64,000 nt of DNA, taken from NCBI GenBank assembly GCA_965278995.1, contig OZ257136.1:806001-870000 (forward strand), in the 5' to 3' direction. The notes beneath the pieces were generated by a model, which was not told the DNA's origin, did no database searches, and saw only the letters and a program-made list of their open reading frames with translations. The position numbers and the translations under genes were made by a program. Position 1 is the stretch's first letter; the number at the start of each line of letters is the position of its first letter. The stretch is from JADJYF01 sp965278995. Lineage in GTDB: Bacteria; Pseudomonadota; Gammaproteobacteria; Ga0077536. Shown here piece by piece: positions 53,212-62,930 of the stretch.

Positions 53212-54488
53212 GCGCTGTCCGCCTGGAAGTGCAGGTGCCGGATCTTGGCGAAGGCGTCGACAGCGGAACGGTCGTTGCCATTCGCGTGCGGTGTGGCGAG
53301 TCCGTGCTCGAAGAGCAGACCCTGCTCGAACTTGAAACCGACAAAGTAACGCTCGAGATCCCCGCACCGTGTGCCGGTGTCGTCACCGAATTGCGCTGTG
53401 CGACGAACGATGTGCTGCTGCCCGGTGCCGTGGTCATCGTGCTCGAAACGGCGTCGTCCGGAAGTGCGAAACCGGAAGCGGTTGCGCTGGCCTCGCCGAG
53501 ACCCGCCGTTACAGTCGTTCAGTCGACGATTGCTGCCACGGCGGTCGAGGCGGACGTCAGTAGCGTCGAAGCGTCGTCGCAGCCACGTGCAGAGGGCGTT
53601 CCGGCCGGTCCATCGGCGCGTCGCGAAGCACGCCAACTCGGCGTTTCGATTGCTGCGGTCAACGGCAGTGGCGCACGCGGGCGTATCACCCGCGAGGACG
53701 TGCGCGGCTACGTGCGCAATACTCAATCAACGCTACCGCCGGCAGCGGCGCTTGAAACCCCGGCGCTGCCAGACGTCAGCTTGTACGGGCCGATACGGCG
53801 CGAGCGATTGACGGCCGTCGAGAACGCCATTGCGCGCAATATGGCACGCACGAGCAGCATCGTGGCGCAGGCCTGGGTCGGCCGGCAAATCGATATCACT
53901 GAACTCGAGTCCGCGCGCCGCACCTATCGCTCTCGGCAGGCGGCCGGAGAAGCGCCACTGACCCTGACCGCAATCCTGTGTAAAGCTGTAACGGTGGTGC
54001 TGGCCGCACATCCGCGTTTCAATGCGGCTTTCGACTCGCAGGTCGGTGACATTGTCTTTCGTGAATACTGCCACCTCGGTATTGCAGTCGATACACCGCG
54101 CGGTCTGATTGTCCCCGTATTGCGCGATGCCGAACGATGCAGCGTACGCGAGCTGGCGGCCCGTCTGCAGGCCCTATCCGAGGCTGCCCGCAACGACCAC
54201 CTTGCGCCGGAATGTCGCCGTGGAGCTGGTTTTACCGTGAGTAACCTCGGTGGTCTCGGTATCGATGCCATCCAGCCGCTGGTCAACTGGCCGGAAGTTG
54301 CGATACTGGGCGTGGCGCGGGGCGCGCGGCAACTGGTCAAGACGTCCACCGGCATCGATGAACGGCTGCTTTTGCCGGTGACACTGGGGTTCGATCACAG
54401 GGTCATTCATGGCGCCGATGCAGCGCGCTTTCTCGAGGCCCTGGGCGGACTGCTGAGCGAGCCGATACGACTGCTGATCGAAGCTTGA
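53208..54488 (+). CDS. aceF: Pyruvate dehydrogenase E2, dihydrolipoamide acetyltransferase
   Basis: 426 residues with a single lipoyl domain (K46 in ELETDKVTLEIPAP), an Ala/Val-rich linker, a peripheral subunit-binding domain ('SARREARQLGVSIAAVNGSG', about 130-165), and a C-terminal catalytic domain. The catalytic motif reads FDHRVIHGADAARF: H397 is kept, but position 401 is His where Asp (E. coli) or Asn (Azotobacter) is usual. The call as PDH E2 rests on coupling to aceE. One lipoyl domain is fewer than in E. coli but common elsewhere. A strong stem-loop follows. Confidence 0.93.
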   Translation: MSAVRLEVQVPDLGEGVDSGTVVAIRVRCGESVLEEQTLLELETDKVTLEIPAPCAGVVTELRCATNDVLLPGAVVIVLETASSGSAKPEAVALASPRPAVTVVQSTIAATAVEADVSSVEASSQPRAEGVPAGPSARREARQLGVSIAAVNGSGARGRITREDVRGYVRNTQSTLPPAAALETPALPDVSLYGPIRRERLTAVENAIARNMARTSSIVAQAWVGRQIDITELESARRTYRSRQAAGEAPLTLTAILCKAVTVVLAAHPRFNAAFDSQVGDIVFREYCHLGIAVDTPRGLIVPVLRDAERCSVRELAARLQALSEAARNDHLAPECRRGAGFTVSNLGGLGIDAIQPLVNWPEVAILGVARGARQLVKTSTGIDERLLLPVTLGFDHRVIHGADAARFLEALGGLLSEPIRLLIEA

Positions 54489-54497
54489 CGGTAACGC

Positions 54498-54540
54498 GGC
54501 CTGGCAAGCGGCACATGCGCCTGCCAGGCCAAGTGTTTTC
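54498..54540 (+). terminator. Terminator between aceF and PEP-CTERM gene
   Basis: GGCCTGGCA (54498-54506) pairs with TGCCAGGCC (54522-54530), with a 15-nt loop, followed by AAGTGTTTTC. It probably ends the aceEF transcript and may also act on the convergent minus-strand gene. Confidence 0.6.
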
Positions 54541-54544
54541 GCGG

Positions 54545-55435
54545 TCAGACGACCATATTGTCGCGACGCTGCCGACGTGAGGCCAACAGGCCGAGCAGGC
54601 CGGAAGCTGCCAGCCACACGGCACCTGGCAATGGCACCGGTGCAACGGCGACACCGTTCAGCAGCAGACCTGTATTACCGAGCAGAGTCGCCGCGCCGGT
54701 ACCCAGGTTGATACGATAGAGTCCCGACGAGAAGCTGCCCGGCGCTGTCAGGGTGGCATAAGCGAAACCGCTTGCGCTCGAAATATCGAAACCGACAAAT
54801 GTGCCCGTGTCGAAACCGAGCGAACCAATCAAGGTCAGAGCGCCGCCGTTGGGCGACGGTGAGCCATCGACGCCGCCCTGGCGAAACAGGCTGTCGCTGA
54901 CACTGTCGATGACGAACAGCGTGGTTGGTGTGCCGGGATCCAGATCGTTGCGGTCATACGCCGAACCGACCACGCTGACGCCACCAGCCAGAGCAGTATC
55001 GGTAGCGGCAATTGCGCCAGTGATCGGATTCGCACGCAGGTTCTGCCCGCTCGCGCCGGTGATGCGGATGCGATCGACGGTCGGATTGAAATCGAAGCCG
55101 AAACTGGAACCGGCGAGCGGCGTCGTAAACGGATCGTTGGCCGGACCGGTACCGGCCAGACTGGCCGCACCGCTGGTCAAATCGAGGGTGTAGAGGCGAT
55201 TGCTGCTGCCGAGTCCATAGAGTTCGCCAGTCAGCGGGCGAAAATCGATGCCGAGCAGCTGCTCGCCGGCAGCCAGACCGGTTACCAGCGTGGTGCTGGT
55301 CAGGCCGGGTGTTGAACTATTGAAACGCACCAGACTGTTGCCGGCAGTGATAGCGTACAGTGCTTCGGCTTGTACACCGGTATGAATGCCGAGTACGGCC
55401 AACGCACCGAGCAGAGTTTGATTGATACGACGCAT
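54545..55435 (-). CDS. DUF4394 protein with VPLPG (PEP-CTERM-type) sorting tail
   Basis: 296 residues from the ATG at 55435, preceded by a perfect AAGGAGG. A signal peptide (TLLGALAVLGIHTGVQAEAL) is followed by a beta-propeller-like DUF4394 domain ('YAITAGNSLVRFNSSTPG', 'LLGIDFRPLTGELYGLGSS'). The C terminus is VPLPGAVWLAASGLLGLLA followed by RRQRR, the tripartite sorting signal recognised by exosortase. The mature protein is expected to be processed and shown at the surface or in the matrix. No exosortase gene lies in this window. Confidence 0.9.
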   Translation of the reverse strand: MRRINQTLLGALAVLGIHTGVQAEALYAITAGNSLVRFNSSTPGLTSTTLVTGLAAGEQLLGIDFRPLTGELYGLGSSNRLYTLDLTSGAASLAGTGPANDPFTTPLAGSSFGFDFNPTVDRIRITGASGQNLRANPITGAIAATDTALAGGVSVVGSAYDRNDLDPGTPTTLFVIDSVSDSLFRQGGVDGSPSPNGGALTLIGSLGFDTGTFVGFDISSASGFAYATLTAPGSFSSGLYRINLGTGAATLLGNTGLLLNGVAVAPVPLPGAVWLAASGLLGLLASRRQRRDNMVV

Positions 55436-55672
55436 GATGTCCTCCTTCGAAATTGAAACTGGCGGCGCGCACCGCAGTGCGTCGCCGTCGCCCGAACCTG
55501 TCAAGCAGGTCGCGGCAACGCCGTATAGACAATCCGACGTCGATTGGATCAGTGCAGCGGTCGATGGAGATCACGGAATCGAAGAATGCTCAGTCAATTC
55601 GACAATGCTTGGCTCAAACGACGTAAAAAACTGGTCATGGCCACACCGACGACGTCGTAAGCTCGTCGCCTC

Positions 55673-57295
55673 GTGAAGCACACCTCCGAACAGCCAGGGG
55701 CGACGGCACCCCCGACCGCACCCGATCCGCTACTTCCAGCCGCGAGCTGGACGCCTTCGCTGCGCGAGTCGTGGCGAGCCGACTTAGGTGCTTCGATCGT
55801 CGTGTTCCTGGTCGCTCTACCGCTCTGTCTTGGCATTGCGCTGGCCTCGGGTGCGCCGCTGTTTTCCGGCATCGTCACCGGCATCATTGGCGGCATCGTG
55901 GTCGGATTCGCGTCCGGCTCGCACCTCATGGTGAGCGGACCTGCCGCCGGTTTGACCGCAATAGTGCTCACAGCAATCACCTCGCTGGGGTCGTTTGCGG
56001 CATTTCTGACCGCGGTCTTCCTGGCCGGCTTGATGCAGATCGGGCTTGGCATGTTGCGCGCCGGTGTTATCGGCTACTACTTTCCGAATGCGGTGATCCG
56101 CGGCATGCTCGCCGGCATCGGCATCATCATCATTCTCAAACAGCTGCCCCACGCGATTGGTTATGACGCCGATTTCGAAGGCGACGAAGCGTTCCAGCAA
56201 GCGAACAGCGAAAATACATTCTCCGCGCTGGGGCATGCGCTCCAGCAGGTCGAACCTGGCGCCATCATCTTGAGCGTGCTCGCGTTGGCGCTGCTCGTTC
56301 TGTGGGACAGACCAGCCATGAAACGCTTTGGGATGATCCCCGCGGCACTGCTGGCTGTCGTGATCGGTGTCGTCTTGAATGGGATATTCGCAAGTACCGG
56401 CAGTTCGCTCGCGCTGACTACCAGCCATCTCGTCAACTTGCCGATCATCGCCTCGGCGGCGGATCTTCGGGCAGCGCTGACGTTCCCGGATTGGAGCGTT
56501 CTGTCCAGCAGCGCAATCTGGACCCTGGCCGCCACGCTGGCTGTCGTTGCCTCACTGGAAACGCTGCTCAGCCTGGAAGCGACCGATCGAATGGATCCGC
56601 TCAAACGGGAGGCGCCTGCCAACCGCGAACTGGTAGCGCAGGGACTCGGCAACATGTTGTGCGGTCTGGCCGGCGGATTGCCGATGACGGGTGTTATCGT
56701 GCGTAGTTCGGCCAACGTCTTCGCTGGTGCCAGAACCAAAGCTTCGGCCATCTTTCACGGCGTGCTCCTGCTCGCCGCCGTGCTGATCATTCCCGCGTTG
56801 CTGAACCGGATCCCGCTCGCCGTGCTGGCCTCGATTCTCTTGTACACGGGGTGGAAGCTGGCGCATCCGCGGCAGCTCAAGTATTTCTTCAGCAAAGGCT
56901 TTCATCAGTGGGTCCCGTTTGTCGTCACGACCGGCGCCATACTGCTCAGCGATCTGCTCAAAGGTATCGCTGTCGGCTTGTTGACGAGCATGGTGTTCAT
57001 ACTGCTTGAACACCTGCGCGCAGACAGCTACCAAGTCGAATCCAGCGATGGCAAACTCACACGGTTGCGCTTGAACGAGCATCTGACGTTTCTTTCCAAG
57101 GCAAATCTGACCATGTGCCTGCAGCAGTATCCGCCCGGCTCAGTACTGGAGATCGATGGCAGTGCCGTCAAACGTATCGATCATGATGTCGCTGAAGTGT
57201 TGCGCGAATTTCTCGAATCTGCCGGTGAGCGGCGCATAGAAGTGCGCTTGGTTGGGCTGGACAGCATCACGAACGGTCGCGGTCTTGCTCATTGA
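55673..57295 (+). CDS. SulP-family anion transporter (possible bicarbonate carrier)
   Basis: 540 residues with 10-12 membrane helices. 'LVALPLCLGIALASGAPLFS' and 'MVSGPAAGLTAIVLTAI' are SulP core motifs; 'LEATDRMDPLKREAPANREL' and 'GLAGGLPMTGVIVRSSANVF' are also conserved. A short STAS-like C terminus is present ('LEIDGSAVKRIDHDVAEVLR'). SulP proteins move sulphate, bicarbonate or similar anions; being upstream of dabA suggests inorganic carbon (BicA-like), which is inference. The start is GTG at 55673 with no strong Shine-Dalgarno. The dabA gene follows 32 nt downstream. Confidence 0.88.
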   Translation: MKHTSEQPGATAPPTAPDPLLPAASWTPSLRESWRADLGASIVVFLVALPLCLGIALASGAPLFSGIVTGIIGGIVVGFASGSHLMVSGPAAGLTAIVLTAITSLGSFAAFLTAVFLAGLMQIGLGMLRAGVIGYYFPNAVIRGMLAGIGIIIILKQLPHAIGYDADFEGDEAFQQANSENTFSALGHALQQVEPGAIILSVLALALLVLWDRPAMKRFGMIPAALLAVVIGVVLNGIFASTGSSLALTTSHLVNLPIIASAADLRAALTFPDWSVLSSSAIWTLAATLAVVASLETLLSLEATDRMDPLKREAPANRELVAQGLGNMLCGLAGGLPMTGVIVRSSANVFAGARTKASAIFHGVLLLAAVLIIPALLNRIPLAVLASILLYTGWKLAHPRQLKYFFSKGFHQWVPFVVTTGAILLSDLLKGIAVGLLTSMVFILLEHLRADSYQVESSDGKLTRLRLNEHLTFLSKANLTMCLQQYPPGSVLEIDGSAVKRIDHDVAEVLREFLESAGERRIEVRLVGLDSITNGRGLAH

Positions 57296-57327
57296 TGGAT
57301 CACTGATGGCCGACTGATGGCAATCCG

Positions 57328-60228
57328 ATGACGGAGTTCAGCGCCGCCGCTGCGACTTGCGATCCCGTGGCCGCCGCGCTGGCTGCTGCGCGACGGGTGC
57401 TCCCTGACCAGGGTCCTCTTGGTGTATTCATCCATCACAATACGCTGCATGCATTCCAGCATCTGCCGTTTCACGAGGCGGTCGAGCAAGGTGCCGCGTT
57501 GCTTGGCGCACGGCCCTACCTCGAACTCGAAGACTATCGGGCGGCTTATCGTACGGGGCGCATTGAGCAAGTAGACCTCGATTACGCGCTGCAGCGTGCG
57601 GGTGATGACGACATGGCTGGGGTGGCCGCGCTGGGAATGAGCCGGCTTGCGTTCCAGCGCCTGTTGATGCTCGAGGAACCCATTGTCGCCGACGTGGCCG
57701 GCATCGAATTTCGACTGCGGCGCGGGTTGTTGGCCGCACCATGTGAAAGTCTTTTTCGAGCGTGCCATGCGACTGTGCAGCGCTGCCCGCTGCCCGAGGT
57801 CGCTGCAGCAGCGCGGCCGTCGCGCCATCGCGATATCCTGCTGGCGCTCGGTGGTGCAGATACCGACCTTACAGTGACGCGTGAACTGGTACGTCTCAGT
57901 GCGGCATTTCTCGATCAGGGTCAGATGCTGGCGCCGATGCCGGGGCGGGAACTGGGGTTCCTGGCTGCCGTCGCTGCACTGTATGCGGCGGGGACCTCGG
58001 CCCCGCGTGGTGCCCCAGGCATCGAGCGCGATTTCGCCCGAGTCGCCGCCGATGCGCTGACCGCGGAAATAGTCATTGATGAGTCACTCGCTGCACTCGG
58101 CGTGCATGGCGCGCTGCTCGAACCGTTCGTGCTCGGTGCGGCCACCGCACTTGCCGGCTGGGGAGGGATGTTCGCCCGGTTCGAAGCGCATCCTGATGAG
58201 AGTGCCGGGATTGTCGCGACGCTGGCCGATTTCATCGCGGTGCGGCTGCTGATCGAGCGTCGTGCGATCGGGCGAGTTGCTGGAAGTGTCGGTGCGCCGA
58301 CAGATTTGACTGAACTGCTCCGACGCTGGCCGGCACCGACGACCGATGTTGCTGCTCAGGCAGCCGCTCGACTGTGGACGTTGGCCAGCGCCATCGGCAT
58401 GAATGCAGCGACCGTCACGGCGCTCACGCCAGCCGAACTCGACGCAGTCTGGCGCGAAAGTGCTGCGCTACCGCCGATCCGTCGGCGCGCCATCTGGCAC
58501 GAAGCGTATGAGGGCTGGTATCGACGCCAGATCCTTGATGGTCTCGCGGCGCGACGCGCGGCGGGACTCATCGAAATTCCGCAGCGGCCCGCCGCGCAGT
58601 TTTTGTTCTGCATCGATGAGCGCGAAGAGTCCATCCGACGAGCCATCGAGGAGCAGGGGCTGCAGTACGAGACGTTGGGCGGTGCCGGCTTCTTTGGCGT
58701 CGCCATCGACTATCAAGGTCTTTACGATGTGGGACCGGCGGCGCATTGCCCGGTGGTCGTTACCCCTGAGCATGAAATTCTCGAGGGGGCACTCGCCTCT
58801 GAAGACAGCTGGCATCGTCTGCGTCAGCGTTTGCGCAGCGCCTGGAACCGCGTTCATCGTGGTACTCATCGTGGCTCGCGCACGCTGGCCGGGGGGGCTG
58901 GCGTGTCGCTGTTGTTTGGGCCGCTAGCAGGTCTACTGGCCATTTTGCGGGTGGCGATGCCGCGGGCAACGCTCGGGCTGCACGCCCGTGTTCGAGAGCG
59001 CTTGTTCCCGCTTCCGCAGACACGACTAGCGGCGCTGCGCGATGATCGCTCGGCAGAACGTTCTATCCGCGGCAAGCTGCTCGGCTTTTCGCTCGACGAA
59101 GCGGCCGATAGGGTTGCCGGCTTATTGTTGTCGACCGGCTTGTCGCAGCGTCTGGCGCCGATAGTCGTGCTGCTCGGGCATGGCTCGACCAGTCTGAACA
59201 ACCCGCATGAATCTGCCCACGACTGCGGCGCCTGCGGTGGACGTCGTGGCGGTGCCAATGCGCGACTGTTTGCCGATATCGCCAATCGTGCTGACGTCAG
59301 AGAGGCGGTGCGTGCACGCGGCGTCGAAATTCCGGCAGATACATGGTTCGTCGGTGGTCTGCACGATACAGCGGATGATGGCATCGATTATTACGATCTC
59401 GATTCCCTGCCGGCTGCGCGAGTCAATGAATTTGCGGTTGCCGATCAAGTTCTCCAGACAGCACGCGAACTGAGCGCGCAGGAGCGCTGCCGGCGCTTCC
59501 ACAATGCGCCTTTCGGGTTGTCGCCCACAGCGGCATTGCGACACGTCGAAGTTCGTGCCTCGCATCTCGGCCAGCCGCGGCCTGAGTACGGCCATTGCAC
59601 GAATGCAATTGCCGTCGTCGGGCGGCGGCTGCTGACGCGCGGCCTGCATCTCGATCGGCGCCCGTTTCTGATCAGTTACGACCCCGACATCGATGTCAAT
59701 GGCGCCATCATTGAACGGGTGCTGGCGGCAGTAGGACCGGTAGGTGCCGGCATTAACCTCGAATACTACTTTTCCTCGGTCGACAATGAGCGTTACGGTT
59801 GTGGTACCAAACTGCCACACAACGTGACCGGTCTGGTCGGCATCATGAACGGTCACCTGAGCGATCTGCGTACCGGTCTGCCGCTGCAGATGGTCGAACT
59901 CCACGAACCCATGCGTCTGCTGCTCATCGTCGAAGCGACGCCAGCCACCTTGCTGCAGGTCGCGGCGCGCCAGGCCGAAGTTCGCGAACTCGTCGTCAAT
60001 GAGTGGGTCCAGTTGGTTTCGCTCGATCCGACCAGCGGTGCCATGCAATTATTCGAACGAGGGACTTTCGTTCCGTACCAGCCGAGCCGCCTCGAGTTCC
60101 CGCGGGTAGCGCGTTCGCGTGACTGGCATGGTCACTCACGTGCGCATCTCACCCCGGCCCTGATTGTTTCGGCGCTGGATACGCCTGTCGATGTTCCGAC
60201 GAAAGTGGCCGCAGTTGCGCATGGTTGA
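57328..60228 (+). CDS. dabA: DabA, inorganic-carbon accumulation protein (DUF2309/UPF0753)
   Basis: 966 residues. 'GVFIHHNTLHAFQHLPFHEA' is the conserved N terminus. The beta-carbonic-anhydrase-like zinc site is visible: C428 and D430 (FLFCIDEREE), H618 (GHGSTSLNNPHES) and C633 (HDCGACGG). The C-x-D pair and the 15-residue His-Cys spacing equal those of the characterised Halothiobacillus DabA. DabA is thought to hydrate CO2 to bicarbonate vectorially, energised by its NuoL-like partner. It overlaps the next gene by 8 nt. Slightly longer than typical DabA, probably from linker insertions. Confidence 0.93.
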   Translation: MTEFSAAAATCDPVAAALAAARRVLPDQGPLGVFIHHNTLHAFQHLPFHEAVEQGAALLGARPYLELEDYRAAYRTGRIEQVDLDYALQRAGDDDMAGVAALGMSRLAFQRLLMLEEPIVADVAGIEFRLRRGLLAAPCESLFRACHATVQRCPLPEVAAAARPSRHRDILLALGGADTDLTVTRELVRLSAAFLDQGQMLAPMPGRELGFLAAVAALYAAGTSAPRGAPGIERDFARVAADALTAEIVIDESLAALGVHGALLEPFVLGAATALAGWGGMFARFEAHPDESAGIVATLADFIAVRLLIERRAIGRVAGSVGAPTDLTELLRRWPAPTTDVAAQAAARLWTLASAIGMNAATVTALTPAELDAVWRESAALPPIRRRAIWHEAYEGWYRRQILDGLAARRAAGLIEIPQRPAAQFLFCIDEREESIRRAIEEQGLQYETLGGAGFFGVAIDYQGLYDVGPAAHCPVVVTPEHEILEGALASEDSWHRLRQRLRSAWNRVHRGTHRGSRTLAGGAGVSLLFGPLAGLLAILRVAMPRATLGLHARVRERLFPLPQTRLAALRDDRSAERSIRGKLLGFSLDEAADRVAGLLLSTGLSQRLAPIVVLLGHGSTSLNNPHESAHDCGACGGRRGGANARLFADIANRADVREAVRARGVEIPADTWFVGGLHDTADDGIDYYDLDSLPAARVNEFAVADQVLQTARELSAQERCRRFHNAPFGLSPTAALRHVEVRASHLGQPRPEYGHCTNAIAVVGRRLLTRGLHLDRRPFLISYDPDIDVNGAIIERVLAAVGPVGAGINLEYYFSSVDNERYGCGTKLPHNVTGLVGIMNGHLSDLRTGLPLQMVELHEPMRLLLIVEATPATLLQVAARQAEVRELVVNEWVQLVSLDPTSGAMQLFERGTFVPYQPSRLEFPRVARSRDWHGHSRAHLTPALIVSALDTPVDVPTKVAAVAHG

Positions 60229-61546
60229 TCCAATAGCATCCGCAATTGTCGTCGCGATCCTGGTGCCACTGGTGGCGTCAGTCATTGCGGGCAGTCGCCT
60301 CCTGTTGGGCGACAGTCTGCCGAATGAACGCCGGATCTCCCATCTGCTGCAATTTGGTCTGGCGATATCGCTGGCAGCCAACCTGATTATTGCGTCGGGT
60401 TACGCCGGCATTTGGACTGGCGCGACGCGAGGCGAACTTGATTTCGGCAGCTGGCTCGCAATTGGCAGCTACGAACTTCCGGCAGTGTTTTTCGTCGACG
60501 GATTTTCCGTCGTATTCGCGCTGCTTGGTGGCGTGATGACTTCCCTGGTTGCCCGTTTTTCGCAGACTTATCTGCACAAGGATCCTGGTTTTTTCCGCTT
60601 CCATGTGCTGCTCGGCCTGTTCGCTGCGGGCACCCAACTGATTGCTTTCGCCGGCGCGCTCGATCTGTTTTTTGCCGGCTGGGAAGCGATTGGTATCGCC
60701 TCGACGCTGTTCATCGGCTATTTTCATGAGCGTGCCGAACCAGTGCGCTCGGCTGTACGTGCATTTGCCACCTACAGACTATGCGACGTTGGTTTTCTGC
60801 TTGCGATCGTTGCTGCACACGAGCTGCTGGGTTCAACGCGACTCTCCGATCTTGCTCGCGCCGATACCTTACCAGCGGTCGAAGTCACGCTGATTGCCTG
60901 TCTGCTGCTGCTCGCTGCATTTGGAAAATCAGCGCAGCTGCCGTTTTCGGGCTGGCTGGTTCGCGCGATGGAAGGGCCGACACCGTCGAGCGCGCTGTTC
61001 TATGGTGGGGTATCGATACACGCTGGACTCTATCTGTTATTGCGAACATCGCCGCTACTCGAAGCAGCGCCACTGGCTGCCGCTTTCGGTGCGACGGTCG
61101 GGGTGTTAACCGCGGCTTATGCCGCCGCCGTGGTTCGCACGCAAGCCGACGCCAAAGGTGCCCTGGCGCAGGCGACATTAGCGCAGATCGGTCTCATCCT
61201 GGCCGAGATCTGTCTGGGCTGGACGACGCTTGCGCTGGTCCATCTGGTGACGCATGCGATGTTGCGGGTATGGCAGTATCTGCGCGCACCCAATCTGCTG
61301 CATGACGCACATCATCACGATCACCATCATGTATTTCACCACGCAGGCCCGCTCCCGGATCGGCATCAGTCCGCGCGAGCACGGCGTTGGTCGCGTCGAC
61401 TGTATATCGCACAGTTGCATCGTTTTCGTTTCGACGATCGCCTGGATACTTTCATTGCCCCGGTAGTGCGCCTGGCTCGACAGCTGCAGCGCCTCGACGA
61501 ACGCTATTTCCAGGGCAAGCTCCCGGACAGCGAGCGGGAGCCATGA
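60221..61546 (+). CDS. dabB: DabB-like NuoL-family proton-channel subunit
   Basis: 441 residues from the ATG at 60221, with about 12 helices. The NuoL-type motifs 'FFAGWEAIGIASTLFIGYF' (E155) and 'AAFGKSAQLPFSGWLVRAME' (K236) keep the charged residues needed for proton movement. A striking histidine cluster occupies 361-374 (nine His in 14 residues, HDAHHHDHHHVFHH). It should couple proton flow to DabA. Cotranslation with dabA supports this. Shorter than respiratory NuoL, lacking its long lateral helix. Confidence 0.88.
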   Translation: MVDPIASAIVVAILVPLVASVIAGSRLLLGDSLPNERRISHLLQFGLAISLAANLIIASGYAGIWTGATRGELDFGSWLAIGSYELPAVFFVDGFSVVFALLGGVMTSLVARFSQTYLHKDPGFFRFHVLLGLFAAGTQLIAFAGALDLFFAGWEAIGIASTLFIGYFHERAEPVRSAVRAFATYRLCDVGFLLAIVAAHELLGSTRLSDLARADTLPAVEVTLIACLLLLAAFGKSAQLPFSGWLVRAMEGPTPSSALFYGGVSIHAGLYLLLRTSPLLEAAPLAAAFGATVGVLTAAYAAAVVRTQADAKGALAQATLAQIGLILAEICLGWTTLALVHLVTHAMLRVWQYLRAPNLLHDAHHHDHHHVFHHAGPLPDRHQSARARRWSRRLYIAQLHRFRFDDRLDTFIAPVVRLARQLQRLDERYFQGKLPDSEREP

Positions 61547-62697
61547 TTGGCCTGTCAGGCGGCTGGCTGTTGCTGACATTGGTGGCGGTGCTGGTGGCAG
61601 TACTGGTAGTCGTGCCCGATCTCATCGCCGATCGGCGCATGCATCGCGCAACAATGCTTTATGCAGTGATGTCGGCGCTGGCCTTGTTCGCACCCTCGGC
61701 AGCGCTGTCCTATGGGCTGACAGGAACCGCGACTGTGGTGTTGGCCACGCAGGCCTGGCCAATGACCCGGGCTGGAGCCGCACTGCTGCTGGCAGCGGCC
61801 GTTGCCACGCTGGGCTGCGCCGGCGTACTGTTCTGGCAAACGTCCTCGGAGATGGCGTTTTATGCCTCGATGACAGCACTAGTCTTGCGCTGCGGGCTCG
61901 TCGGACTGCACGCCGGTGTAAGTGCACTATGCCGGTCGGCACCGGTCCTTCAGGCACAGCAGTTCGCTACGCTGTTGGTGCTGGCAGTCCTCCATCTCCG
62001 CCATGTCTCCAACCTGCCTGCTGCGCACGATGCGGCTGGCCTGCTGATATTGCTCGGCGCTGTCTCGGCGTTACTGTTTGCGCTGATCTCATTGGTTCAG
62101 CGCGACCTCGATGGCCTGCTGCGCAGCTCGATGCTGATGCACGGCGGTTTGCTGCTTGCCGCCCTTGGCGCGGCGGCTCGCGGCCATCCGGTCGCGGCGT
62201 TGTTTGTCGCATTGACCATGACGCTGGCGCTCGCCGGACTCAGTCTGACCGTGCTCGCGATCGAAGCGCGGGTCGGCAAGGTGAAATGGCTGAATGCCAC
62301 GGGGCGCGCGCGCGCGTTCCCACGCCTTGCCGCGGCTTTCGGTCTGTTCGGCGCGGCCGGCGTCGGTATGCCCGGTACGGCAGGGTTCATCGCCGACGAT
62401 CTCGTGCTGCATGCGCTGTGGTCGGAGAGCGCGGCTGCCACGATCGTGGTGACGCTCGCCAGTGCATTGCTGGCCATCGCGACACTCCGCGCGATCGCGC
62501 TGACGTTCATGGGGCCGCAGACACTCTCGACAGCGCCCGATTTGACCCGTGTCGAACGCGGTGTCGTACTCGCCTTGATCCTGCTGCTATTCGGTATCGG
62601 ACTGGTGCCGCAGGCGATCGTGGCAACGTCAGCCACGCTGTTCGGCAAACCTGAAGTGCTGTCTGTCCCTGCTCATGAGGTTGTCACCCCCCGATAG
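61543..62697 (+). CDS. Truncated NuoM/MrpD-like membrane subunit
   Basis: 384 residues, almost entirely hydrophobic (about 11 helices), from the ATG at 61543 coupled to the upstream stop (ATGA). 'RDLDGLLRSSMLMHGGLLLA' and 'FGLFGAAGVGMPGTAGFIAD' match the second half of NuoM/MrpD-type antiporters, with the G-x-P-G-x-x-G-F signature. The usual ME-type loop of the first half is not clear. It is probably an extra channel or assembly subunit of the DabAB complex. A third hydrophobic partner is not part of the minimal DabAB system and is unusual. Confidence 0.8.
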   Translation: MIGLSGGWLLLTLVAVLVAVLVVVPDLIADRRMHRATMLYAVMSALALFAPSAALSYGLTGTATVVLATQAWPMTRAGAALLLAAAVATLGCAGVLFWQTSSEMAFYASMTALVLRCGLVGLHAGVSALCRSAPVLQAQQFATLLVLAVLHLRHVSNLPAAHDAAGLLILLGAVSALLFALISLVQRDLDGLLRSSMLMHGGLLLAALGAAARGHPVAALFVALTMTLALAGLSLTVLAIEARVGKVKWLNATGRARAFPRLAAAFGLFGAAGVGMPGTAGFIADDLVLHALWSESAAATIVVTLASALLAIATLRAIALTFMGPQTLSTAPDLTRVERGVVLALILLLFGIGLVPQAIVATSATLFGKPEVLSVPAHEVVTPR

Positions 62698-62930
62698 CAA
62701 GTCACTTACGTGCTCTACCGCACGGTCGGAGTACAAGAAAGCCGTAAGCTTCGGTTCGACATAGCGTTCGCGATACTAATCGACCCGGACACTTCACCTC
62801 GAAGCGGATGCTATGAGCAATAACATGATTCACAACGTGGCCTGGCCGTCGTCGCGATATCTGTTCTCGCTATTTTTGAGCTCCGGTCGCTCTCCAAACG
62901 ATCATTATTCAACCCCGAGAGGTCAATAGC

